A stretch of DNA of 64,000 nucleotides. It comes from an uncultured Candidatus Poseidoniales archaeon (GTDB lineage: Archaea; Thermoplasmatota; Poseidoniia; Poseidoniales; Poseidoniaceae). Shown in pieces: positions 8,977 through 16,779 of this stretch (position 1 is its first letter; each line of letters begins with the position of its first letter). The stretch lies in the NCBI GenBank assembly GCA_905182125.1, contig CAJJAV010000003.1:62001-126000 (forward strand), given 5' to 3'. The position numbers were made by a program, and so were the translations under genes. The notes under the pieces are model-generated. The model was given only the letters and a program-made list of their open reading frames with translations. It made no database searches and was not told the DNA's origin.

Positions 8977-8983
8977 TTTATAC
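8977..8983 (+). promoter_or_regulatory. Putative TATA box of citrate synthase
   Basis: The sequence TTTATAC is preceded by a pyrimidine/GC context and lies 40 bases before the ATG at 9019. The usual archaeal spacing of about 25 bases puts transcription start near 9005-9007. This is downstream of the alternative TTG at 8992, so it supports the ATG at 9019 as the real start. Confidence 0.45.
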
Positions 8984-9018
8984 GAGGGGCCTTGGTGGAT
9001 GAACATAATGGGGTTGAA

Positions 9019-10185
9019 ATGAGCGATAAAGAAGTCTTGCTAAAGGTGACATCAGACCACCTTAACACCGGTTTGCGAGGAGTCCCCGTGGGCACCTGTC
9101 GAACCTCATTTGTAACTCCGACAGAAGGCGTTCATTATTGCGGTTATCCAATCACTGAATTGGCCTCTTTTGCCCCCGAGGACATCATTTATCTTTTGTT
9201 CAATAAAGAACTACCAAACGCCCAGCAATCCGAAGAAATCCGTGCTGAACTATCGTCTCGGGCAACAATCCCTGGCGACATCGAAACGGTCCTCAAGACC
9301 CTCCCCCCGAACGGCCACCCAATGGATTGGCTCAGCGTAGGCATCCACACGCTGGGTATGCTGGAAACAACGAATGATTGGCGAGCAGATGCCATGAACC
9401 TCATTGCTCGCATGCCTCGACTAATGGGTCTCATCTTCCGAATCCGAGATGGACGCGACCAGAATATTCCTGCAGATGATCCATCTGCAACGCTTGTCGA
9501 TCGATTTGTCAATGCCCTCGATCTCAAGGACGTGGACAAGGCCAAAATGACCCGTGTGATTTCCACCTACCTTGTGCTTCACATGGACCACGGCGGCGGA
9601 AATCTTTCCACCTTCACAGGAAAGGCGATTGCATCAGGCCAAGCAACGGTCTATTCAGCCATGGCTGGTGCTATGAATGCCCTCTCTGGCCCTCTGCACG
9701 GCCGAGCAAACCAATCTTGCCTCGAATTCGTTCTCCGAGTTGGAACCAGTGACCCTCAGGAAGTTGAGGACTTTGTTCGAGCAGAATTGGATGCAAAGCG
9801 ACCTGTCTTCGGCTTTGGACATGCAGTCCTACGAACCGAAGACCCTCGTGCAACTGTACAATTTGCATTGGGACAGGAGATCTGCCCAGATGATGAAAAT
9901 TTCAAGATCATCCGCACCCTCCGTGAAGTGGCTCCTCGTGTCCTTGCAGAAAATCCTAAGATCAGCAATCCAAATGCCAACGTCGATATCGCAAGTGGAG
10001 CGCTGTTGCACCATATTGGTTTGACAGACCCAACCTACTACACCACTTTCTTTGGTTGGGCACGAGTCGCCGGAATCGGTGCTCAAATCGTTGATGAGCG
10101 AAGCGTGATGCGAGACGGTAAAGGCACACCAATCTACCGTCCAAAGTACATTGCTGAACAACAATCCTTACGTCACGTTGAGTGA
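9019..10185 (+). CDS. gltA: Citrate synthase, mitochondrial-type sequence
   Basis: The enzyme condenses oxaloacetate and acetyl-CoA to citrate at the entry of the TCA cycle. All three catalytic regions are visible: GPLHGRANQ (His of the first site), GFGHAVLRTEDPRAT (second His) and NVDIASGALLHHIG (catalytic Asp). The wording of these motifs (GHAVLR, PNANVD, YYTTFFG and the N-terminal GLRGVPVGTCRTSFV region) matches eukaryotic mitochondrial citrate synthase rather than the usual archaeal/bacterial GFGHRVYK form. The length is 388 residues from the ATG at 9019, supported by the TATA position. It converges with the GDPD gene, the two stops being 3 bases apart. Methylcitrate synthase activity cannot be excluded. 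Confidence 0.92.
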   Translation: MSDKEVLLKVTSDHLNTGLRGVPVGTCRTSFVTPTEGVHYCGYPITELASFAPEDIIYLLFNKELPNAQQSEEIRAELSSRATIPGDIETVLKTLPPNGHPMDWLSVGIHTLGMLETTNDWRADAMNLIARMPRLMGLIFRIRDGRDQNIPADDPSATLVDRFVNALDLKDVDKAKMTRVISTYLVLHMDHGGGNLSTFTGKAIASGQATVYSAMAGAMNALSGPLHGRANQSCLEFVLRVGTSDPQEVEDFVRAELDAKRPVFGFGHAVLRTEDPRATVQFALGQEICPDDENFKIIRTLREVAPRVLAENPKISNPNANVDIASGALLHHIGLTDPTYYTTFFGWARVAGIGAQIVDERSVMRDGKGTPIYRPKYIAEQQSLRHVE

Positions 10186-10188
10186 TGT

Positions 10189-11343
10189 TCAAGGGAACAC
10201 TGGGCGCGAGGTTTTACCCGAGCCACGGTGACCAATCAATCGAACAGCTTGCCATGGCGGACTTGAGGCATCCTTGAGTGCCGGGTTGAACGCAGGACGA
10301 GCCACTTCCCGCCACGACCAGCGCTTTGACCACATGGACATCAATTCAGTCCTTCGCGCTGCGTCGCATTCAATCCACGGTGTTACATCAGATTTTAATT
10401 CAGCCAGAACATCAAGGTGATTTTCCTCAGTGGCTCCGTTCAGAAGTTCTGATTGCTTTGCATCCATTGGAAGGGTCGCAGGTCGCGTCCAACGGGCGTG
10501 GCCAGAAGGAAGCCAAGTGAAATTCGGATCGGCATGATCGGTTAATCCGGTGAGGCCTGCTGCAAGCAATTTATGTTCGATATCGGCCCTCGTAGGCCAT
10601 ACATAGACTGGAAAACCACCTTGTGCCATTTTGAGATGCTCCGCACCTTTTTCGCTCAACCCGACCTTTTTGCCAAGCGGTAGTTTGTTCATAGGGGGGA
10701 CAAAATATTCGATGGCGCAAGGGATCATCGATGCTCCAGAAGAACGATGTCGCTCAACCAATCGAGCGAAGGAGTGCGTGACAAATTGAGGCAGGGCTCT
10801 GAGACGTTTGGTCTGTCGGTTTCCAAAAGGGGGAATATAGGGCAACAATTCAGCCCACGGGCGCGAAGTCGACGAGGCTTCAATCGAGGGACGCATACCG
10901 GTGTGAAAGGCATAGTAAACGCTGTTTTCTTTTGGCACCTCGAATTCATTGAGCAAAACATCTGCAGCATCAATCAATTCAGTGACATGACGCTTATGGG
11001 CATGCCTTCCAAAAAAACCACCACCCTTGTCCGCCTTTGGGTGAGGTCGTTTCAATTCCACACAACCCATCTTGCCGTGGTCTCGCCATTGTTCCAAGAC
11101 CACGGAATCTTCCAGCAAGGAGCGAAACGAGCAGAAACCAAATGATTCAAGTTCATCGAGCGTGTAATTTTCAACCCAAGGCTTCGGGGAGGTAAGTCGC
11201 TCTTTCGCGATGGAAACATCTTCATCATGATGGATGATCACCTCACCATCCTTTGTCAATCGAAGGTCAAATTCAATACCATCGTGGAATTGAATCGCGT
11301 GCCTCAAACTTTCGAGGGTGTTTTCGGGGGCTTGTTGCCACAT
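10189..11343 (-). CDS. Glycerophosphodiester phosphodiesterase family protein, apparently circularly permuted
   Basis: GDPDs hydrolyse glycerophosphodiesters to glycerol-3-phosphate and an alcohol in a TIM barrel. The N-terminus MWQQAPENTLESLRHAIQ enters the family consensus in the middle of its first block. It continues with IEFDLRLTKDGEVIIHHDE (metal-binding Glu and Asp, and catalytic His), GCVELK and, late, FPVYVWPTRADIEHKLLAAGL. The first strand with the catalytic HRG is missing from the front. Instead the protein ends with RLIGHRGSGKTSRPVFP and a stop. In ordinary GDPDs that string directly precedes PENTLES. An in-frame TGA lies five codons upstream of the ATG, so a longer N-terminus is excluded. 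A region of about 110 residues between the last barrel strand and the C-terminal HRG is unassigned. Confidence 0.8.
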   Translation of the reverse strand: MWQQAPENTLESLRHAIQFHDGIEFDLRLTKDGEVIIHHDEDVSIAKERLTSPKPWVENYTLDELESFGFCSFRSLLEDSVVLEQWRDHGKMGCVELKRPHPKADKGGGFFGRHAHKRHVTELIDAADVLLNEFEVPKENSVYYAFHTGMRPSIEASSTSRPWAELLPYIPPFGNRQTKRLRALPQFVTHSFARLVERHRSSGASMIPCAIEYFVPPMNKLPLGKKVGLSEKGAEHLKMAQGGFPVYVWPTRADIEHKLLAAGLTGLTDHADPNFTWLPSGHARWTRPATLPMDAKQSELLNGATEENHLDVLAELKSDVTPWIECDAARRTELMSMWSKRWSWREVARPAFNPALKDASSPPWQAVRLIGHRGSGKTSRPVFP

Positions 11344-11474
11344 GGTCGTACCGTTTCAATGACAGGACCCCTCCCCTTTGACCTCTTGCTCGGTTTCTGG
11401 TGCCTTTTGGTGAACCTGTCCCCCAGCGGTTCAAAGGTCAGAACGCATAAAGCAGGAGTCGATTTCCACGGGGT

Positions 11475-12905
11475 ATGGACCCTTACGATATCATGCTGGG
11501 GCTCATTTTGATTTTGACACCTGTCATCTGTTGGTCATTCACACTTCATGACAAAGGTATGCGCACGCCATTGCGTTCTTGGGGAGAAGTCATCCATAAC
11601 CAGCGATACTATTTGCACGCAATGGGCTACATTGTCATCATTCGTTGGAAGTCGATCACTGACAACCTGAATGAGCCCATAAAAATGGAGACAGGGCACT
11701 GGACTGCTTGGGTCTATGCCCTCGAGGGCGACTTGACACTCCACATTCAGAACATGTTTGCCAACGAAGCATTAACGTCCTTCCTCAATTTCCATTACCT
11801 GTTTATTTACCTGTTTTTGATTTACGTTACAACGGTGTATTTCGCTTACTCCGGGGACAGGGACATGACGGACAAAGTGACCCTCAATTACCTGCTCATT
11901 TACGCCCTTGCCGTACCTTATTACCTCTTTTTCAACGTTGAAGTCACCTCTTCGTGGATCCCTGGAATGGAAGCTTTGCTCTATCATGAAGGATGGTACA
12001 GCGTGTTTTATGCCTCACATGACCCATTGGACAATGCTGTGCCATCGTTGCACGTCGCCATTCCTTTTGGTATTATTTTGCTAAACTGGCTTCATGTTCG
12101 TGAGCAAGGTGGCACCATGAAAAATTGGCGTCATTATCGCTACCACGTGTTTGTTTGCGTGAACACTGTTTTGTTCATGTTCACCATCCTTTACCTTGGA
12201 ATTCACTGGCTGGTTGACATCCCGCTCGGAATGCTTGTTGGTGGCATAGGCGCCTTGTTCATCCATCACTTGCAACCAAGGCTTCGCAATGATCATGGCG
12301 GTTTCTTCAAAGGGTTCACATCACAGAAAATTCGAAGGCACGTGTTCATCGAAGGCGTCGTCACACTCATTATGGTCACGATGATCTTGATGGCGGTCAA
12401 TGTCCAAACCAATTCTGTTGATGAACGGGTATCATACCAACTTGGCCCGGAGGATTCGACCTATGAAATCATTCAGAGGTTCTCCCCTGGCAGCAGCGTC
12501 GATACAACTGTCACCAACCTTCACAGCAACATCACCATCGAGGTCGTGGTCATCATTGTTGAATCTGCAACACCTGCGATGGAAAATGGAAGCATCGATT
12601 GGAGCATGATGAAATCCTTAGGAGAACATTATACCGTGGCTCCAAATTCTACTTTGACCCTCGAAATAGACGCTCCTAAGGTCTACAGTTTGGTCGTCAT
12701 GCACAACCCGAGCGAGGGAGAGGATGATGTGGTTCAGGTTCGGGTGATCAATGATTACCACGAAGATGTGATGCTGCTTGCGATCCTCCTTTCACTCCCA
12801 TCGCTTTGGATCACAGGCTTTGTGGTTCACCGTTTGCGCAGACTCAGCAAACATGGGAGGAGCCTCATCGATTCCACCCCCTCTCACCTTTGGGAAAACG
12901 AATGA
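11475..12905 (+). CDS. PAP2-superfamily membrane phosphatase/transferase (AUR1/IPC synthase-like)
   Basis: The first 280 residues hold about six membrane helices. They carry the PAP2 signature in the variant used by inositol-phosphoceramide synthase-like enzymes: DPLDNAVPSLHVAIPFG (the His of the second motif) and YLGIHWLVDIPLGMLVGG (catalytic His and Asp of the third). Another helix follows at about 300-318. Next comes an extracytoplasmic region of about 120 residues with a beta-sandwich look (TVTNLHSNITIEVVVII), and then a final helix near residue 440. Such enzymes act on lipid phosphates or transfer phospho-headgroups; here the substrate is unknown. The ATG at 11475 follows a GGGG-rich stretch. 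TatC follows 45 bases after its stop. Confidence 0.78.
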   Translation: MDPYDIMLGLILILTPVICWSFTLHDKGMRTPLRSWGEVIHNQRYYLHAMGYIVIIRWKSITDNLNEPIKMETGHWTAWVYALEGDLTLHIQNMFANEALTSFLNFHYLFIYLFLIYVTTVYFAYSGDRDMTDKVTLNYLLIYALAVPYYLFFNVEVTSSWIPGMEALLYHEGWYSVFYASHDPLDNAVPSLHVAIPFGIILLNWLHVREQGGTMKNWRHYRYHVFVCVNTVLFMFTILYLGIHWLVDIPLGMLVGGIGALFIHHLQPRLRNDHGGFFKGFTSQKIRRHVFIEGVVTLIMVTMILMAVNVQTNSVDERVSYQLGPEDSTYEIIQRFSPGSSVDTTVTNLHSNITIEVVVIIVESATPAMENGSIDWSMMKSLGEHYTVAPNSTLTLEIDAPKVYSLVVMHNPSEGEDDVVQVRVINDYHEDVMLLAILLSLPSLWITGFVVHRLRRLSKHGRSLIDSTPSHLWENE

Positions 12906-12950
12906 GTCCCACACGGTGTGTGTTATGAGGGCGTGGCACCTCCACACATC

Positions 12951-13763
12951 ATGGCCGGAGCAGAGGATGTGGCCAGCACAGTCAACGAACTGTTCGAGAG
13001 CCCCGGCGGCAGACTGCTGCTCGATATCAAGGCACATTTACGACGGAGATTGAACTTCCTCCTCGTGGTATTCGGCCTGGTTTTTGTGGCTACATTCCCC
13101 CTTGCCTCATCCGTAATTTCATGGCTCATTTTACCCGAGCGCCTGCCGGATGACGTGAACATCATCGTCATCACGCCTGTTGAGTTCATTCTGCTGCAGG
13201 TGAAACTGGCGGCGTATTGCGCCGGCTTTACAGTCTTGACAATTCTGCTCACCGAAGGCGCATGGCGAGGCAGCAAAAACCCAGCGCTCAAGCAAAGGCT
13301 GGATGAACTGAAAGCAACTGCCCCTCGTCCATCACTGGCCATGCTGGCAACCCTGATCGGCGTTCTTGTTCTTGCGAGCCTCGGGATCACCTATGCGTGG
13401 AACCTCCTCATTCCGATGCTTTTGGAATACCTCACGAACGATGCACAAAGCGTCGGTCTTTCAACAGAATGGCGCCTTTCGAGTTATGTTGGCTTTATCA
13501 CCAATTTGGCTGTTGCTTCCGCCGTTGGGTTTCAAGCTCCGGTTGCAACCCTTCTTGTTCTTCGACTCGAAGTGGTTTCACGACGGGTTGTCCGAAGTTA
13601 CCGCCGGCACATCTGGTTCACTGCTTTTGTACTCGGAGCATTGCTTTCTCCACCAGATCCGCTCTCACTTTTCTTGGTCGCTATGCCGGTCATTGTGTTG
13701 TTTGAAGCGGCACTCATGCTCGACACCATCACCCGGAAAGGCAAGGCATCAGAGGCTCAATGA
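12951..13763 (+). CDS. tatC: Sec-independent protein translocase subunit TatC
   Basis: TatC is the receptor subunit of the twin-arginine translocase that exports folded proteins. Six hydrophobic helices are visible. Diagnostic motifs are KAHLRRRLNFLL near the N-terminus, TPVEFILLQVKLAAYC after the first loop, and the strongly conserved FVLGALLSPPDPLSLFLVAMPVIVLFE block. The usual Glu in the N-terminal HLEELR motif is not present. The ATG at 12951 gives 270 residues; GTG at 12918 would add 11 residues with no family match. Its end overlaps the convergent PHP gene by 15 bases. No tatA gene is visible in the window. Confidence 0.9.
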   Translation: MAGAEDVASTVNELFESPGGRLLLDIKAHLRRRLNFLLVVFGLVFVATFPLASSVISWLILPERLPDDVNIIVITPVEFILLQVKLAAYCAGFTVLTILLTEGAWRGSKNPALKQRLDELKATAPRPSLAMLATLIGVLVLASLGITYAWNLLIPMLLEYLTNDAQSVGLSTEWRLSSYVGFITNLAVASAVGFQAPVATLLVLRLEVVSRRVVRSYRRHIWFTAFVLGALLSPPDPLSLFLVAMPVIVLFEAALMLDTITRKGKASEAQ

Positions 13764-14639
13764 AGGCGGCAGATCAGCAAGCGGGAGGGGCATGTTCCCG
13801 GGTGACTGCTGATATGATTGGCCATGGAAATCTGAACCACATGTGGAACTCATACCACCGTTCCGTACTGCCATAAGCAAAGCGTGACGGTAAGGATCTG
13901 GATGGCTCCGGTGAAAACATTCGATGGCGTCAACACCCGCTGATTTGCAATACGTCACCAATGGCTCGACCGGGACACCATAATAGATCGGGTGGGCCAA
14001 TGAAACAAATCCACCGCTCGCATGAACTGCAGCTGTTGCTTCTTCGATGCTCGGTTTCTTTCGAACAATCGCAAGAGGGCGACCGTCGCCTAGCCACTGG
14101 TCAAACACCTCTTGACGATCTGTTGCATAGCCTTGAGCAATCATTTCATCTGCGAGATGTGGGCGTCCGACAGAACCATCCGCTCGTGCAAGCACTGCCT
14201 TGATGTCGATGTTCAACCCATGTTGATTGGCAAGTGCTACCATCTGTTGCATGCGGGGTCCTCGACTTTCACCAAGCGGAGCAAGCCAATTGGCAAAGTC
14301 TGCTCGCTGTTGAGGTGAAAAGTTTGCACTTGGGAAATATGCGAGTAAATGCCATGATGTTGGCGCTCGATCTCGCCCCCACAAAGTCATCTCTTCCTCG
14401 ACGATTGGAAGTCCTGGCTCACATGTGATTTCAACACCGGGAATAAAATCAATTCCTGCTTCAAGTGCTGCTTTTTTCGCTTGATCCCAACCAGCGATGG
14501 TGTCGTGGTCGGTCAGCGCCCAATGCTTGACTCCAGCAGCAGCCATCAACTTGGCCACGGTGTCGACTGAATGCTCGCCGTCACTGTTGGTGGAGTGGCT
14601 GTGCAAATCGAACGCATCAGACCACATTGTTTCTACCAT
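13749..14639 (-). CDS. PHP-domain phosphoesterase (YciV/RNase AM-like)
   Basis: The polymerase-and-histidinol-phosphatase fold uses a cluster of His and Asp residues to hold two or three metals. The complete set is visible: DLHSHSTNSDG (residues 10-20), LTDHDTIAGW, PGVEITCE, GRPHLADEM, LAHPIYYG and GSDFHG. The order and the length of 296 residues match the YciV/TrpH branch, which includes 5'-3' exonucleases of short RNAs and 3',5'-nucleoside bisphosphate phosphatases. The ATG at 14639 could be replaced by the Met at residue 5. No neighbouring gene fixes the substrate. Confidence 0.88.
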   Translation of the reverse strand: MVETMWSDAFDLHSHSTNSDGEHSVDTVAKLMAAAGVKHWALTDHDTIAGWDQAKKAALEAGIDFIPGVEITCEPGLPIVEEEMTLWGRDRAPTSWHLLAYFPSANFSPQQRADFANWLAPLGESRGPRMQQMVALANQHGLNIDIKAVLARADGSVGRPHLADEMIAQGYATDRQEVFDQWLGDGRPLAIVRKKPSIEEATAAVHASGGFVSLAHPIYYGVPVEPLVTYCKSAGVDAIECFHRSHPDPYRHALLMAVRNGGMSSTCGSDFHGQSYQQSPGNMPLPLADLPPSLSL

Positions 14640-14669
14640 GGAATCAACCCCTATTGACCTTCGCTTCTT

Positions 14670-15632
14670 TCAAAAAAGCCCATCGAGGTCCGGAAGGTCA
14701 GGTGTTGTGACGACAACAGGGACCTCTGCCGGCGTAGCAATGAGAAGATCATCGATGCTTGGAAGATCGGGTAAACCCGGGAGTGACGCTGCGGCTGGTT
14801 GAGGTTGTGCGTATGGTGAAGGCAACAAATCGCTTAAGTCTGGCATGGATGGAAGGGTGTTCGAAAGCTTTGGTTCTTGAGGATCATTGACTGGAGAACC
14901 ACCAGATGGCAGAGGTATGTTGGCGAGGGGCGTCCGTGTATCAGTTGAGGCGAGTGACCCGATGCTTTGGGTGAACTGTCTGCCTTGATCGGTATGGACG
15001 TGTGGAGGTGGGTGCAGTGCTGCCTGTTCAGCAGCAGCGGCACCGTGGACTCCAGAAGTCAGTGAAGCAAGGGCTGAGGTGATCGACTCAGAACTGGGGG
15101 CTGGTGAAGGAGTTGGAATTGGAGCAGAGGTTGGTGATGCAGCAGCCATGAGTGCGGCCGTCACATTGAGAGCAGCGAGTGAATCGAATTCAGGTGGCTG
15201 CTGAACGGCCGCTTGTGGAACCGCGGGTTGAGGCGATGTTGTGATGCTTGAGGGGGCTGCTGCCGCCGTCATGAGTGAGGCCGTCACGTTGAGGGCGGCG
15301 AGCAAATCCAGTTCAGATGGCTGATGGACAGCCGCTTGTTGTTTCACAGGTTGTGAAGCGGTGGTGGTGCTGTATGGTGTTGGCGTGGAATCAAAGGCCT
15401 CATATTGCTCTTGAACGCTCGGGTGGTTCGGTAATTCTGGAACACTGCGCTCTCGTGATGCGAAAAAGGAAACGATGAAAAGAAGACCTGCCAGAACAAG
15501 ACTCACAAATTCTTCAATGCTCCAACCGCTTGCAAAAGCCAAGTTCGACAACCCATTGATGACGGCAAAAGCGACGAATAAAGAGCCTGCAACGAGGGTT
15601 GCGCTAGAGAGACGTGGGGCTTTTTGTTCCAT
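14670..15632 (-). CDS. Membrane-anchored Pro/Ala/Ser-rich protein with internal duplication
   Basis: Residues 10-60 contain two hydrophobic helices (LVAGSLFVAFAVINGLSNLA and VSLVLAGLLFIVSFFA). The remaining 260 residues are low-complexity, rich in Ala, Pro, Ser and Gln, and probably disordered in the cytoplasm. A block of about 40 residues is repeated, with cores LLAALNVTASLMTAAAAP and SLAALNVTAALMAAASP, a sign of tandem duplication. The C-terminus repeats short LPDL and PSIDDLL motifs of the kind used as linear docking motifs. No enzymatic domain is visible. It lies 9 bases downstream of folD on the same strand. Confidence 0.65.
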   Translation of the reverse strand: MEQKAPRLSSATLVAGSLFVAFAVINGLSNLAFASGWSIEEFVSLVLAGLLFIVSFFASRERSVPELPNHPSVQEQYEAFDSTPTPYSTTTASQPVKQQAAVHQPSELDLLAALNVTASLMTAAAAPSSITTSPQPAVPQAAVQQPPEFDSLAALNVTAALMAAASPTSAPIPTPSPAPSSESITSALASLTSGVHGAAAAEQAALHPPPHVHTDQGRQFTQSIGSLASTDTRTPLANIPLPSGGSPVNDPQEPKLSNTLPSMPDLSDLLPSPYAQPQPAAASLPGLPDLPSIDDLLIATPAEVPVVVTTPDLPDLDGLF

Positions 15633-15641
15633 TCATTCACC

Positions 15642-16520
15642 TCACTGGGCCACGACGTGTTCTGCTGCTCGGACCGTGTTTTCCATCAGCATAGCGATGG
15701 TCATTGGACCGACGCCACCTGGAACAGGTGAAAGCCAAGCAGCCTTCTGTGCGACTTCGGGATGCACATCGCCGGCCAATCGCCATCCTCGTTCTCGGGA
15801 ATCATCATCAACACGGTTGATGCCGACATCAACCACCACCGCTCCAGATTTGATCCAATCTGCACGGACCATCTCTGGGCGGCCAATTGCAGCCACCACA
15901 ATGTCTGCTTGGGCACAGACTGCTTGGGCATTGTTAGTTCTTGAGTGGACGATCGTCACGGTCGCATCTGCACCTTTAGCGCCAAGCAAAAGCGCTTGTG
16001 GGTTTCCAACGATTCGAGAGCGACCAAGGACAACAGCTTGCTTGCCTGATAGATCAATTCCAGCCCACTGGAGCATGCGCATCACGCCACTCGGCGTGCA
16101 TGGAAGCATACCATCGAGACGCCCTTGGACCAACCGTCCCAAATTCTCGGGGTGGAATCCGTCAACGTCCTTGCCTGGATGAATTAAATCGGTCAACGCT
16201 TCTTCATCCATGTGGGATGGGAGAGGAGATTGAACGAGAATACCATGCAGTGAGGTATCGTCGTTGAGCCTCTGAATGACTTCACGAACTTCGCTTTCAG
16301 TGGAGTCTTCCGGCAACGAAATGTGGGTGCTCTTGATGCCAAGCCGTTCACACGCTTTGACTTTGGAATTCACATAGACATGGCTGGCAGGATCATCCCC
16401 GACAATCACGACGGACAAATGAGGTTCGACCCCTGCGGAACGGCAAGCGGAAATGCGGTCGTGAAGTTCGTCCTCCACGCTTGCAGCACAAGCTTTGCCG
16501 TCCAAGCGTTGTGCGACCAT
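15642..16520 (-). CDS. folD: Bifunctional methylenetetrahydrofolate dehydrogenase/cyclohydrolase FolD
   Basis: FolD interconverts methylene-, methenyl- and formyl-tetrahydrofolate with NADP. Family signatures cover the whole chain: HLSVVIVGDDPASHVYVNSK with the active-site Tyr and Lys, GILVQSPLPSHM, HPGKDVDGFHPENLGRL, PCTPSGVMRML, the Rossmann segment VVLGRSRIVGNP and the C-terminal SPVPGGVGPMTIAML. I prefer the ATG at 16520, which puts the expected few residues before LDGK and gives 292 residues. The frame is open to a GTG at 16583 (313 residues). Presence of FolD argues for a tetrahydrofolate-based C1 metabolism as in bacteria. The nearest upstream gene is tRNA-Thr on the same strand. Confidence 0.93.
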   Translation of the reverse strand: MVAQRLDGKACAASVEDELHDRISACRSAGVEPHLSVVIVGDDPASHVYVNSKVKACERLGIKSTHISLPEDSTESEVREVIQRLNDDTSLHGILVQSPLPSHMDEEALTDLIHPGKDVDGFHPENLGRLVQGRLDGMLPCTPSGVMRMLQWAGIDLSGKQAVVLGRSRIVGNPQALLLGAKGADATVTIVHSRTNNAQAVCAQADIVVAAIGRPEMVRADWIKSGAVVVDVGINRVDDDSRERGWRLAGDVHPEVAQKAAWLSPVPGGVGPMTIAMLMENTVRAAEHVVAQ

Positions 16521-16679
16521 GCTTTGGCCAGCCGCTCTTCGAACTTGAGCGTTCGCTTCAGAGACCTTTGCCACCAGCGACACACTTCCCGCTATGAAGG
16601 GCTGGAAAAATAGAGATTCATCTTAGAACAGCATGTTTTGCTGGAGACAAAACAAGTTCACGGTCTTATCGTTAAAAGG

Positions 16680-16752
16680 AGCCTGCGGAGGGACTCGAAC
16701 CCCCGGCCTTCGGATTACAAATCCGATGCACTACCAGCTATGCTACACAGGC
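16680..16752 (-). tRNA. tRNA-Thr (UGU)
   Basis: The minus strand folds as a complete cloverleaf. The acceptor arm GCCTGTG pairs with CGCAGGC, with one G-U pair. The anticodon stem CGGAT/ATCCG encloses the loop TTTGTAA, giving anticodon TGT, and the T arm contains GGTTCGAGTCC. The discriminator base is U, as in archaeal tRNA-Thr. CCA is not encoded, and no intron is present. Confidence 0.96.
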
Positions 16753-16779
16753 GATGGTTCGGCCAAAGGCTAACCCTTG

